In this document: positions 9,292-18,230 of the stretch, piece after piece | Numbering within the stretch: the stretch's first letter is position 1 | How the letters are laid out: every line of letters begins with the position of its first letter | Assembly: GCA_963696025.1 (NCBI GenBank) | Contig: CAVOII010000014.1 | Span: forward strand, 682,001 to 746,000 | Direction: 5' to 3' | DNA: 64,000 nt | Source: JABCYV01 sp963696025 | GTDB lineage: Bacteria; Acidobacteriota; Terriglobia; Terriglobales; Acidobacteriaceae | Translations under genes and position numbers: made by a program | The notes under the pieces: generated by a model | Database searches by the model: none | Seen by the model: the letters and a program-made list of their open reading frames with translations, nothing else | What the model was told of the DNA's origin: nothing

Positions 9292-10314
9292 CTACGACGT
9301 TTCATATTCTCCGTAACCGATTTGTTTCAGCTTGTAGAGTAGGGCCTTGTAGCTGATCTGCAGTTCCAGCGCGGCCCGGCGGCGGTTCCAGCGTGTTCTG
9401 GTCAGGACCTTCAGAATCAATTCCTTCTCGGCTTCGCGCGAAGCGGCTCGCGCTGCCTGCTTCAAAGAAACCTGTTCTCCGTTGCCGCAGGCCCCCGACT
9501 TCGTCAACATGGCCCGCAACCCACCCATGGCGACGGATTCATCTCCCAGCGCGACGATCGCCTTGGCGGCGTCTTCTAACTCCCGGATGTTGCCCGGCCA
9601 GGCATAGTCATGAAAGAGTTGCTGGGTCATAGCACTCAGTACTGGCGTCGGACGACGAAAATCCCGGGCGTACTTAGTCAGAAAGAAGTTCATTAGCAAA
9701 GGAATGTCCTCGCGGCGCTGGCGCAGGGGGGGTAAGCGCAGGCAAACTCCGTTAATACGATAGTATAAATCCTCGCGAAATCTTCCGGATCGCACATCCG
9801 CTTCTAAGTCGCGTGCGCTGCCGCAGATCAGCCGGGTAAGGACAGCCTGTTTCCCGTTCGCCTCCACCTGAGGGAGTAAATCCAAGAGCTTCATCTGACA
9901 GGCCGAGTTCAAGTCGCCAATTTCCTCCAGAAACACTGTCCCGGGAGTGAACAAGGATTTGCCGTTCGCACTTCCAAGACGTTCCGGAGTCAGCACCGCG
10001 CAGGTTAGGATGCGGAACTCCTCCACATTACAGCCCGATGTCTCATGGATGCGTCGGGCGGTGGTGCGCTTCCCGGCTCCTGCTTCCGCCAACAGGAGCA
10101 CAGGAACCCTACTTTGCGCCAACTCCACCATGACGGCCTCGACGGCTCGCATGCTAGGGCTTAGTCCTTCCAGGAACTTCGCTTCGGCGCGCCCTGAATT
10201 CGGGACTTGTTCCAACTTCTTACCTTTCTCAGCAATTTCTACTTCCATATGGCGCTCCGGGGGCGAGTCTACGCCGACTGCCACTGCTGCTTCCAGGAGC
10301 ACGGATGTTGCCAT
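9292..10314 (-). CDS. AAA+ enhancer-binding-type regulator without GAFTGA motif
   Basis: A 340-residue protein with the AAA+ domain and Fis-type helix-turn-helix of sigma54 activators, but no receiver domain. Seen: degenerate Walker A LLAEAGAGKRTTARR, Walker B GTVFLEEIGDL, the FREDLYYRINGVCLRLPPLRQRREDI region with arginine fingers, AWPGNIRELED, and a C-terminal Fis HTH (NRRRAALELQISYKALLYKL). The loop that should hold GAFTGA, between the CA(V/A) strand and Walker B, is shortened to SANGKSLFTP. Without it contact with sigma54 is not expected (family knowledge), so it may act as a sigma70-type regulator or a repressor, as TyrR does. It is divergent from the exosortase operon and probably controls both arms. 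ATG 10314 chosen. Confidence 0.85.
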   Translation of the reverse strand: MATSVLLEAAVAVGVDSPPERHMEVEIAEKGKKLEQVPNSGRAEAKFLEGLSPSMRAVEAVMVELAQSRVPVLLLAEAGAGKRTTARRIHETSGCNVEEFRILTCAVLTPERLGSANGKSLFTPGTVFLEEIGDLNSACQMKLLDLLPQVEANGKQAVLTRLICGSARDLEADVRSGRFREDLYYRINGVCLRLPPLRQRREDIPLLMNFFLTKYARDFRRPTPVLSAMTQQLFHDYAWPGNIRELEDAAKAIVALGDESVAMGGLRAMLTKSGACGNGEQVSLKQAARAASREAEKELILKVLTRTRWNRRRAALELQISYKALLYKLKQIGYGEYETS

Positions 10315-10569
10315 CCATGACCTTATGGGGAGATGCCCAAACTACACAAATTATTATTTGTTTTCAATGGTTTATAGGGATTTCGCAGATGAACGAAGGC
10401 GCTTCTCGACCCTCCCTAACCTACCTCAAACGGCACAAAAGGGAAACTCTTTTCACATTGTGTTGCATTCGGCAGTGCACGGGCTTCTCTATAAACAGCA
10501 GTAACCTCTGTAACTAATTGCTGACAGTAGCAACTGCGTGGAAAGGCCCCGCCCGCTTCTGGAACTTCG

Positions 10570-11601
10570 ATGATTGTCGCTGCGATCGTCGTAGAGATGG
10601 AAAAAGGCCGCCCAATTATGCCCGCCCCTGGCTACGTGGGCTTGGGCATCTCGATTGCACCAGGAACGGAGTTCGCATATGCTCTCCTTATCCCCCTAAG
10701 CATTTCCACCTTGGGTCAAATCGCACAAGTCGCGGCGCCACAGGAGCAAATTCCAACACCTCCCTCCAAGTCCTCATGGTGGCAGGCGGCCGTTCTGACG
10801 GCGCTCATCGGCTGGCTTTACTCTTCAATCCTCTGGCGCCTCGGAGTGCAGTGGTGGGACGATCCTAACTTTTCCCATGGATTTTTCGTTCCGGCTTTCT
10901 CGTTGTACGTACTCTGGTTGGAACGGTTCCGGTTGATCAGCTTGCGCCGGAAGCCGTCCGGCTGGGGACTGCTCATCATGGTAATCGCCCTGAGCACACT
11001 CATACTCGGCGTGATGGGCGCGGAGCTCTTTTTATCCCGTGTTTCATTGCTCTTCCTGATTGCCGGACTAGTGGTCTACTTTCTGGGATGGAATTATTTC
11101 CGTGAGACATTGTTCCCCTGGGTCTTTCTTATCCTGATGATTCCGATCCCAGCTCTCATCTTGAACCAGATTACTTTTCCTCTGCAGGTGCTGGCATCGA
11201 AGGTTTCGGCTGTGCTGCTGCCTCTTTTCGGGGTCCCGGTGCTGCGCGAAGGAAACGTAATCATTCTGCCCGCGATGGCGTTGGAGGTTGCGGAAGCGTG
11301 CAGCGGCATCCGATCTCTGCTTTCATTGACAACTCTCGCGATCATCTACGGCTATCTTATGGAGACACGTCTGTGGTTCCGCATCGCACTGGCATTGGCT
11401 TCCGTGCCGATCGCGGTGGCCGCCAACAGCCTGCGTATCGTGGGGACTGGCCTGCTCGTGCAGTACTGGGATCCCAGCAAAGGTGAGGGCTTCTTTCACG
11501 CCTTCTCGGGGTGGCTCATTTTCGTAGTTTCGCTGGTAATGCTCTTTCTGCTGCATAAGTTCCTGCATCTTTTCGAGCGCAATCCCGAGGTTCGGACATG
11601 A
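10570..11601 (+). CDS. Exosortase (XrtA/EpsH-like)
   Basis: A 343-residue polytopic membrane protein with about eight helices. The exosortase catalytic triad is present: Cys244 in EACSGIRSL, Arg289 in ANSLRIVG and His310 in GFFHAFSGW. Exosortases cleave C-terminal PEP-CTERM-type sorting signals and pass the protein to the cell surface, usually together with EPS. The N-terminal 55 residues lack a clear match and the exact start is uncertain: ATG 10570 has only a weak GGAA site and later ATGs occur at about 10597 and 10618. It overlaps epsI by 4 bp. The 255-bp gap to the divergent regulator must contain both promoters. Confidence 0.93.
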   Translation: MIVAAIVVEMEKGRPIMPAPGYVGLGISIAPGTEFAYALLIPLSISTLGQIAQVAAPQEQIPTPPSKSSWWQAAVLTALIGWLYSSILWRLGVQWWDDPNFSHGFFVPAFSLYVLWLERFRLISLRRKPSGWGLLIMVIALSTLILGVMGAELFLSRVSLLFLIAGLVVYFLGWNYFRETLFPWVFLILMIPIPALILNQITFPLQVLASKVSAVLLPLFGVPVLREGNVIILPAMALEVAEACSGIRSLLSLTTLAIIYGYLMETRLWFRIALALASVPIAVAANSLRIVGTGLLVQYWDPSKGEGFFHAFSGWLIFVVSLVMLFLLHKFLHLFERNPEVRT

Positions 11602-12245
11602 GGGCGCATCTACGCTTCGCTCTCGCTGCCGCTTTGCTGGCCGGCACTGCTACCTTTTTGCATCATCGGAGCGGTAACGAAGTCATCGCTCCTCGCCCGC
11701 CTCTGGCCTCGTTTCCTGCTAAATTGGGAGGTTGGACAGGAGCGGATGTTCCAATTCCGCAAGACGCTTTGCAGGTTTTGGGCCCAGGTGATTTTCTTCT
11801 GCGTCTGTATTCGAACCAAGCCCGGATGCAGCCTGATGTCGATCTGTTTCTTGCCTATTTCCCCAGCCAGCGTACAGGGGATACCATCCACTCGCCCAAA
11901 CATTGTCTGCCTGGCGCGGGCTGGTTGCCGGTTGAGTCGAGCCGCATAACGCTGAGTCTGCCGGGACGGGCTCCGTTCCTCGCTAATCATTACGTGATCG
12001 CCAAAGGGGGCGACCGCCAGCTTGTGCTCTACTGGTATCTGGCGCATGACCGTATCGTCGCCAGTGAATACTGGGCCAAGTTTTATCTGGTCGCTGACGC
12101 TATCCGAATGAATCGCAGCGATGGTTCCCTGGTCCGGTTCACGACCGCGATCACCGGCGGCGAAAGTGCAGATGCTGCGCAACAGCGATTGCTCGCCTTC
12201 GCCGGCAACGTGGTCCCACTCCTGAACGACTATGTTCCGCGATGA
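11598..12245 (+). CDS. epsI: EpsI family exosortase-associated protein
   Basis: A 215-residue protein with an N-terminal membrane anchor (FALAAALLAGTATFL) and the EpsI domain: FPAKLGGWTG, LFLAYFPSQRTGDTIHSPKHCLPGAGW and LVLYWYLAHDRIVASEYWAK. EpsI proteins stand beside, or are fused to, exosortases in EPS loci and are thought to act in the same step; the Cys in HCLPGAGW is conserved in the family. GAGG lies 7 bases before the ATG, which overlaps the exosortase stop as ATGA. Next gene begins 177 bp downstream; the spacer shows no convincing gene. Confidence 0.93.
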   Translation: MRAHLRFALAAALLAGTATFLHHRSGNEVIAPRPPLASFPAKLGGWTGADVPIPQDALQVLGPGDFLLRLYSNQARMQPDVDLFLAYFPSQRTGDTIHSPKHCLPGAGWLPVESSRITLSLPGRAPFLANHYVIAKGGDRQLVLYWYLAHDRIVASEYWAKFYLVADAIRMNRSDGSLVRFTTAITGGESADAAQQRLLAFAGNVVPLLNDYVPR

Positions 12246-12422
12246 AATGTAAGCTCGGGCGCCGGCATGGCATCGTGCTTTCCTGGAGTCTCCGGTGGAT
12301 TCGAAAACCGGGCCAACGGTTCACCGTGGTAACGACGGTAACTTTTTATATTGCAGTGAATGCGGCTACCCTTCCGATAGCCGCTGCCTTGGGCGGATCT
12401 CGCCCGGGTTGGGAGATGGTTC

Positions 12423-14756
12423 ATGAAGCTTTTTTCTTTTTCGCGTCTGATTCTTGCTTTGATTCTGACCGCCGCCTTGTTCACCAGCTGTTCCCGCGAT
12501 CCCAATGTGCGCCGGCAAAAATACTTTGAAAGCGGCCAGCGTTACTTTGAAAAGGGCAAGTATCGCGAAGCTGAGATTCAGTTCAGAAATGCGCTTCAGG
12601 TGGATTCGCGCCCCTATCCTGAGGCCCAGTACCAGCTTGCCCAGACTTACCTCAAGCTTCAAGATGGGACACGAGCCTATCAGGAACTGAATCGCACTCT
12701 CGAATTGCGGCCCGATAACTATGAGGCACGCATTGACCTGGCCAACCTGCTGATCGCGGGAAGTGCAGTTAAGCAGGGTCAGGAACGCGCTGACATGCTC
12801 AAGCAGGCCAAGGAACAGACCGATCTGCTGTTGAGCAAGCAGCCCGATAATCCACAAGTCCATGAGTCAGTCGCCAATCTGCTGGCGGCCCAGGAAAACT
12901 TCAGCGGCGCAATCCAGGAAGTGCAGAAGGCGATCAGCCTGAACCCCAAACTCTGGGAGGCGTATCTCAACCTTGCACTGTTACAGATTCGGACCAATCA
13001 GCCCGACGCTGCCGAAGCCAACCTCAAGCAGGCAGCTGCATTGAATCCCCGAGCTATGAATGCTCAACTGGCGCTGGGCAGTTACTATCAACAACGTGGC
13101 CGGTTTGCAGACGCAGAGCAACTGTATCGTCGCGCCATCCAGGTCGATCCCAAGAATCCTGACCCGCGGACGGCGCTTGCCTGGCTTTACCTGGCTGAGG
13201 GCAAGAAAACGGAAGCCGAAGATTTCCTAAAACAAGTCAAGCGCGATCTAGCGGACAACCCTGTCGGCTACCGCCTGCTGGGAGACTTCTACTTCGCGAT
13301 CGGCGACCTGGACAAAGCCACGACCGAATACAGTTCGATTTACGAGGACCACCCGAAAGACATGGTGGCAAAAAGGAATTACGTTCAACTTCTGATTCTC
13401 AGAAATCGTATGGACGAGGCCCGCAAGTTAAATGATGAACTGTTGAAAACCAACCCCAACGACGTCGACGCTTTGATTTATCGCGGTCAAATTCAGATTC
13501 GGAGCGGCCATCCGAATGACGCGACCGAGACTCTGGAAAGCGCCATCAAGGATGACCCCGACAATGGGGTGGCCCATTACCATCTGGGCGTCGCTTTCGA
13601 CCAGCTCGGGAATCTGGCGCGAGCGGAAGGCGAGTGGCGGAATGCGGTGCGCCTGAAGCCTGAGCTGGTTGAGGCCCAGCGCGCCCTGGCCGCCGTGGCT
13701 CTGCGCCGCAATGACATGGGCGGGTTGGAAGAGGCTGCCGGACAGATCATTAAGCTGCTGCCTAGCTCGCCGGATGGTTTCGCATTGCGCGCAGTTTCTT
13801 ACATCAACCGCGGGCAGTTCGACCGCGCCGAACAGGACGCTCGCAAAAGCATCGAAGTAGCACCGCAAAGCCCGGTAGGCTACATCCAAATGGGCAATCT
13901 CCGGCTGGCGCAAAAACAATACAACGAAGCCGAGAAGGCCTATCAGCAAGGCCTGGAGCACGATCCGACTTCCGCGGACTCCCTTGCCGGACTGATGAAC
14001 ACCTATCTGTCCCAGAAGCAGACCGACAAGGCAATCGCCGCCGCGAACGCTCAGATCGGAAAAGTTCCAAACAGTAGCGCTTTTTACGATCTTCTCGGCA
14101 CCATCCTTTTCAACCAAAAGAAAGACATGAACGGCGCCGAAGCGGCATTGAAAAAATCCTGCGAATTGGACAAGAACAACGCCGATGCTCTGCTCAAGCT
14201 GGGTCAGGTGCAAGTGGCCAAAGGCTCGACTGAGGAGGCCATCGCCACTTATCAGAACTCTCTCAAGGACAATCCGCGGGAGGTCAGCCTGTACATCCTG
14301 ATGGGAGAACTGTACGAGTCGAAGCAGGATTGGGAGCACGCCAAAGATGCTTATCAGAAGGCGCTCAACCTCGCGCCCGACAACCCAGTCGCCTCGAACA
14401 ACCTTGCATATGTGATTCTGCAGACTGGCGGCAACGTGGACCTAGCCCTTTCCCTGGCCCAGACCGCACGTCGTGGCATGCCTGATTCGCCGAATGCGGC
14501 GGATACGCTAGGTTGGGTTTTCTATCAAAAGGGCGCCTACAAACCGGCTATCGATCTTTTCGAGGAAGCCATAAAACTGGCTGAAAAAAATAAGTCTCCG
14601 GAGAACCCGACGTTTCATTACCATCTGGGGCTGGCTTACGACAAAAACGATCAACCCGCGCTAGCCCGGCAGCATTTGGAACGGGTACTGAAGATCAATC
14701 CGAACTATTCGAGTGCTGGAGACGTGAGGGCGCTATTGTCCCAATTGCGCTCCTAG
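12423..14756 (+). CDS. Long TPR-repeat lipoprotein (PrsT-like)
   Basis: A 777-residue lipoprotein: signal helix followed by the lipobox LFTSC (Cys near residue 22), then TPR repeats to the end, for example YREAEIQFRNALQ, PEAQYQLAQTYLKLQDG, ALAWLYLAEGKKTEAED, NAADTLGWVFYQKGAYKPA and FHYHLGLAYDKNDQPALA. This is the architecture of the exosortase/PEP-CTERM-associated TPR protein PrsT, usually 800-900 residues. It probably scaffolds EPS assembly or export on the periplasmic side. GGGAG lies upstream of the ATG. It is the last gene of the plus-strand arm and is followed by a perfect hairpin terminator at 14892. Confidence 0.9.
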   Translation: MKLFSFSRLILALILTAALFTSCSRDPNVRRQKYFESGQRYFEKGKYREAEIQFRNALQVDSRPYPEAQYQLAQTYLKLQDGTRAYQELNRTLELRPDNYEARIDLANLLIAGSAVKQGQERADMLKQAKEQTDLLLSKQPDNPQVHESVANLLAAQENFSGAIQEVQKAISLNPKLWEAYLNLALLQIRTNQPDAAEANLKQAAALNPRAMNAQLALGSYYQQRGRFADAEQLYRRAIQVDPKNPDPRTALAWLYLAEGKKTEAEDFLKQVKRDLADNPVGYRLLGDFYFAIGDLDKATTEYSSIYEDHPKDMVAKRNYVQLLILRNRMDEARKLNDELLKTNPNDVDALIYRGQIQIRSGHPNDATETLESAIKDDPDNGVAHYHLGVAFDQLGNLARAEGEWRNAVRLKPELVEAQRALAAVALRRNDMGGLEEAAGQIIKLLPSSPDGFALRAVSYINRGQFDRAEQDARKSIEVAPQSPVGYIQMGNLRLAQKQYNEAEKAYQQGLEHDPTSADSLAGLMNTYLSQKQTDKAIAAANAQIGKVPNSSAFYDLLGTILFNQKKDMNGAEAALKKSCELDKNNADALLKLGQVQVAKGSTEEAIATYQNSLKDNPREVSLYILMGELYESKQDWEHAKDAYQKALNLAPDNPVASNNLAYVILQTGGNVDLALSLAQTARRGMPDSPNAADTLGWVFYQKGAYKPAIDLFEEAIKLAEKNKSPENPTFHYHLGLAYDKNDQPALARQHLERVLKINPNYSSAGDVRALLSQLRS

Positions 14757-14891
14757 TGCGAGTAATCGGCAATTCTTGTCAAGAGCACAAAACCGGGAGA
14801 CTTCCTGTAAGTTACTAAAGACAATGGAGATTGATGTCCCATTTTCTCTATCCAATCTGCTATCTTGGAAATATAGACTAAGTTAGAGAGT

Positions 14892-14927
14892 CTTAAGGCG
14901 CGCCGCCAGGGCGCGCCTTAAGTTTTT
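14892..14927 (+). terminator. Rho-independent terminator of the exosortase operon
   Basis: A perfect 13-bp GC-rich stem (14892-14904 with 14910-14922) around a 5-base loop, directly followed by TTTTTG on the plus strand. It lies 136 bases after the TPR lipoprotein stop and before the next plus-strand gene, so it should separate the two transcripts. Confidence 0.9.
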
Positions 14928-14990
14928 GTTCTCCGTTCCTCGGTTTTTGGTTCTCAGCTCCAGAGTTCTATCACTTTTTTCCCTTTCACT

Positions 14991-16738
14991 ATGAAATCAA
15001 TGTGGCTGGTGGTTCTAGCGGCGGCAGCTGCGTGGGGGCAGTCTGTCTCCACGGGTGGATCAACAAGTATCGGCGGCGCGTGGGGCAGCGCTGGCACGGT
15101 TTGCGGGCCTCCACTCTATCCTTGCTCGACCACGAGTCTGACCCCGTATCAGCTGCCGGCGAAGATTCCCACCATGGGCAATCTGACGGGGGCGGGCCCA
15201 GTCATCACGGATACGTCGATCGGCACCAGCAATAACCGCATCGCACGCATCACCGACAACAATTTGGATTCTGGCATCAGCGGATCCACTTACATTATTG
15301 ACCCGGGCGGATCGGGCGATGGCAATCTGTGGAATACAAACTCGACGATACTTTACGTATCGAGCACCGGTTCGAGCGGCTACTTCATGAGCTTCAATCC
15401 TGCGACCATGCAAGCGGGCCTGCGGTATGCCTCGATGAATCACTTATCAGGGAACGGATCCTTTAGCTACTCAAGCCCTACACTTTTTTTCCAGATTGGC
15501 CTAACCAAGACTACCCCGCTCGATAGAATCGATATCAGCAATCCAAATACGTTCCCGAGCGTGGGTGGTGGAACTATCACCACGCCGTTCGACTTTGCTA
15601 CCAGCAGCACACACTGCTTAGGCGCGGGAGGCGGATACACCGCGACATGGAATGCCAACATCGCTATCAGCAAGAATCCTGCAGACACTATTGTCGGCGT
15701 TGGCTTCTCGAATGCGGGCAGTCAAGGAACTGGCGTAGATATTGTGGGTTGGAAGTCGGGGAGCGGGTGCAGTTATCTGAATTTGTCAACCGGTTTGGTC
15801 GCCGGCGATTGGGGAACAACGGGAGCGGTTGGTATCAGCGACCGTTTCAAAATCCACGATATTCAGATGACGAAGGACGGCAGGTATATCCGTATTGCCA
15901 TGCAGCCGAATACCTGCTTATCGAGCTGTGCCAGCAATACCTACTACTGGCAAATCGGGACGACCAATCTCGCGGTGGGATGTCCATCTGGCACGCAGTG
16001 CGGCGGCCACGACACGGAAGGCTTTACCCATGACTTCAACAATGTAAATAGCCCGCTGTGGCAATGGGTCTCGCGACCTTTCTCTTCACCGAGCACGCTA
16101 ACAACGCTGCTGACATCGTTTCCCCCAGGCACCCTGCCACCAACTGATACTCACGCCGGCTATCCCAACGCAGATGCGAATGACACGTTCATGTTCTTCG
16201 AAGTTCAAGGCGATGTCGGTAAATTCTGCTGCGCGGGAAACTACCCCGCGGCGTGGACCAACGAAATTTTAGGCGTTGATCCAACCGGCGTCCTGGGCAC
16301 GCTGAAGCGCTTCGCGCACAGTACACCGGCGAGAGGCTGATCTTCGATACCTCACAAACGATGGCGTCAGTTTCGCAGGACGGCAGATTCTTGGCCTACT
16401 CCGGTGACTGGATGGGGAGTCTGGGGCAATCGGACGGCGCCACCGCGAGCTGCCGCGGGGGAGGCGCAGACTGGACGGCCAGCCACGCGTACTCACCAAC
16501 AACCACTGCAGCCTGCTCGGGAATGGTGGTCAGCAACAACAACTGCATCCTGCCCTATTCGGGCAACGCGGGCGAATATATCTTCGCGGCAACCACGGGG
16601 GGAACCAGGGGAGCCTTGGGAAGTGAACCCATCTGGCCGCAGACCGTCGGGAGCACCGTCACTGACAATGGCGTGACCTGGACAAATGCCGGTCAACCCA
16701 ACTGCCGCGGGGATGTTTTCGTAGTCGAGTTACGCTGA
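14991..16738 (+). pseudogene. Secreted protein of unknown function, broken by one frameshift
   Basis: A signal peptide (MKSMWLVVLAAAAAWGQ) starts a Ser/Gly/Thr-rich protein with several cysteines. The first frame runs to a stop at 16340. From about 16319 a second frame continues the same kind of sequence (QYTGERLIFDTSQ, MASVSQDGRFLAYSGDW, GDVFVVELR) to 16738. Joined, they give one protein of about 580 residues with a beta-propeller-like feel (repeated D-G-R-F/Y motifs such as MTKDGRYIRIAM and SQDGRFLAYSG). The single frameshift at about 16319 is either a mutation or a base-call error. No PEP-CTERM tail is visible. I do not recognise the family; the position after the exosortase operon may be coincidental because a terminator intervenes. 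Confidence 0.65.
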
Positions 16739-16753
16739 AGAGAGGACATTGAG

Positions 16754-18214
16754 CTAGACGTACCCGAGTCCCGAAAGCCGGTCGTGGATTGTTTTTTCTA
16801 AATCGCTGTCGCTTGAGCCACCGGCGTTTTTCCTTTCCATTCCGGCCACGAGCGACCGGCCCTGCATGCTTTCGGGAATTTCGTATCCCGCGAGATCCAG
16901 TAACGTGGGAGCAATATCCAGCAGGCGGGCGCCTTCGTACTCACCGTTCAACGGGCAATTGGGAGCATTCAAAATAAACATGCCGTATTGAGCATGATTG
17001 CAGCCGTCCGGACCCGTGTCGTTTTCCTGAACGTGAATTTTCGGATGGCCGACCGTCCCAATAGAACGCCAGTAGAGCCCGCCGAAGTGGACAATCAAGT
17101 CCGGAGCCACGTTGCGCACGCTGCGGTAGATTTCCCTGGGCTTGAAGACCAGAGAATTCAGCAGCTGACCCTTGTCGTCATGCAGCGCCTCCAAGCGTGC
17201 TTTCATCTCGTTCTGGAAAGAGTCGTAGTCGGCGGCCGGAATCACTCCTTGCGGCTCGCGTCTCTGGACATTGAAGAAGACGCGGGCGTAGTATCCGCCT
17301 TCGCTCCACACTCGAGTCTTGCTCCAATTCACGTTCAGCTTGTCGAAAGGCGTAAGCGTTTTGGGATATTCGTTCAGTACCAGCAGGCCTTCGCGAATCA
17401 GCCATTCGTTAATGGCGAAGCCTCCGTCGAGACGTTGCGCGCCGTGGTCAGAAACCACCAGCACAATGGTGTCACTGTCCAGCAACTCAAGAACGGCGCC
17501 GATCTGCTCATCCAGCCGTAAGTAGTATTCGGGAATCGCATTCTGATAAAGATTGCCAGGCTCAAACTGCAGGTGCTTGGGATCGAAATAGTTCCAGAAG
17601 CCGTGATGCATGCGGTCAAGACCGATGTCCACAAAATGGAAGTAGTCCCAATCCTGTTGGGCAATCAGCCAGCGCACAACTTGCCACTGCTTACGGCTCA
17701 TCGCGAAGATCTCGTCCCTGAGCCAGTCTTTCCGATCGGTGCGGAAGTTCTTCACATCCACGGGGTACTCGCCTACCAGTTCCGTGAGCCGGGCCTTGAG
17801 ACTTGCGGGATAAGTGAAGTCGTTCTTCACTGTGTCCGGGGTGAGAAAACAACCGATGCTGATACCGTTGACGCGACGCGGAGGATAATTTGGCGGCACT
17901 CCGACAACGATCGACTTCTTCCCTTCGCGCGCCAGGTGGTCCCAGATGGCTAGCGCCTTGATGGAAGTGGAATTCGCGAAGCCCAGCTTGTCATAGGAGT
18001 GATCCGAACGATTGCGGAATCCATAGACGCCGAGGGAACCGGGGTCTTGACTGGTGCACATGCACATCCAGGCGGGAACAGTGATGGGTGGAATCACGCT
18101 CTGCAGCCGGCCGTAGACGCCCAAATCCATCAAGCGGCGAATATTCACCAGCCGTTCATCGCCGAATACGATTTCCGGGGCGGCGCAATCAAGTCCAAGC
18201 ACACAGATTTTCAT
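16754..18214 (-). CDS. Alkaline-phosphatase-superfamily phosphodiesterase/phosphotransferase
   Basis: A 486-residue cytoplasmic-looking protein of the type I phosphodiesterase/nucleotide pyrophosphatase branch. Metal ligands are visible in order: Asp9 in VLGLDCA, the Thr nucleophile in PPITVPAWM, Asp/His in HFVDIGLDRMHHGFW, Asp-His in LVVSDHGAQ and a late His in NHAQYGMF. No signal peptide. Homologues are often annotated as AlkP family or iPGM-like; the substrate cannot be told from sequence. It follows a second, larger paralogue by 16 bp, and both probably form one operon with the small membrane protein at 20096. A link to the neighbouring EPS genes is possible but unproven. Confidence 0.87.
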   Translation of the reverse strand: MKICVLGLDCAAPEIVFGDERLVNIRRLMDLGVYGRLQSVIPPITVPAWMCMCTSQDPGSLGVYGFRNRSDHSYDKLGFANSTSIKALAIWDHLAREGKKSIVVGVPPNYPPRRVNGISIGCFLTPDTVKNDFTYPASLKARLTELVGEYPVDVKNFRTDRKDWLRDEIFAMSRKQWQVVRWLIAQQDWDYFHFVDIGLDRMHHGFWNYFDPKHLQFEPGNLYQNAIPEYYLRLDEQIGAVLELLDSDTIVLVVSDHGAQRLDGGFAINEWLIREGLLVLNEYPKTLTPFDKLNVNWSKTRVWSEGGYYARVFFNVQRREPQGVIPAADYDSFQNEMKARLEALHDDKGQLLNSLVFKPREIYRSVRNVAPDLIVHFGGLYWRSIGTVGHPKIHVQENDTGPDGCNHAQYGMFILNAPNCPLNGEYEGARLLDIAPTLLDLAGYEIPESMQGRSLVAGMERKNAGGSSDSDLEKTIHDRLSGLGYV

Positions 18215-18230
18215 GAGTCAGATTAAGCGA

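Noticed and set aside
12242..12529. Plus-strand frame overlapping the end of epsI with ATGA
   Set aside because: No recognisable domain, and it overlaps the start of the TPR lipoprotein; better seen as chance.
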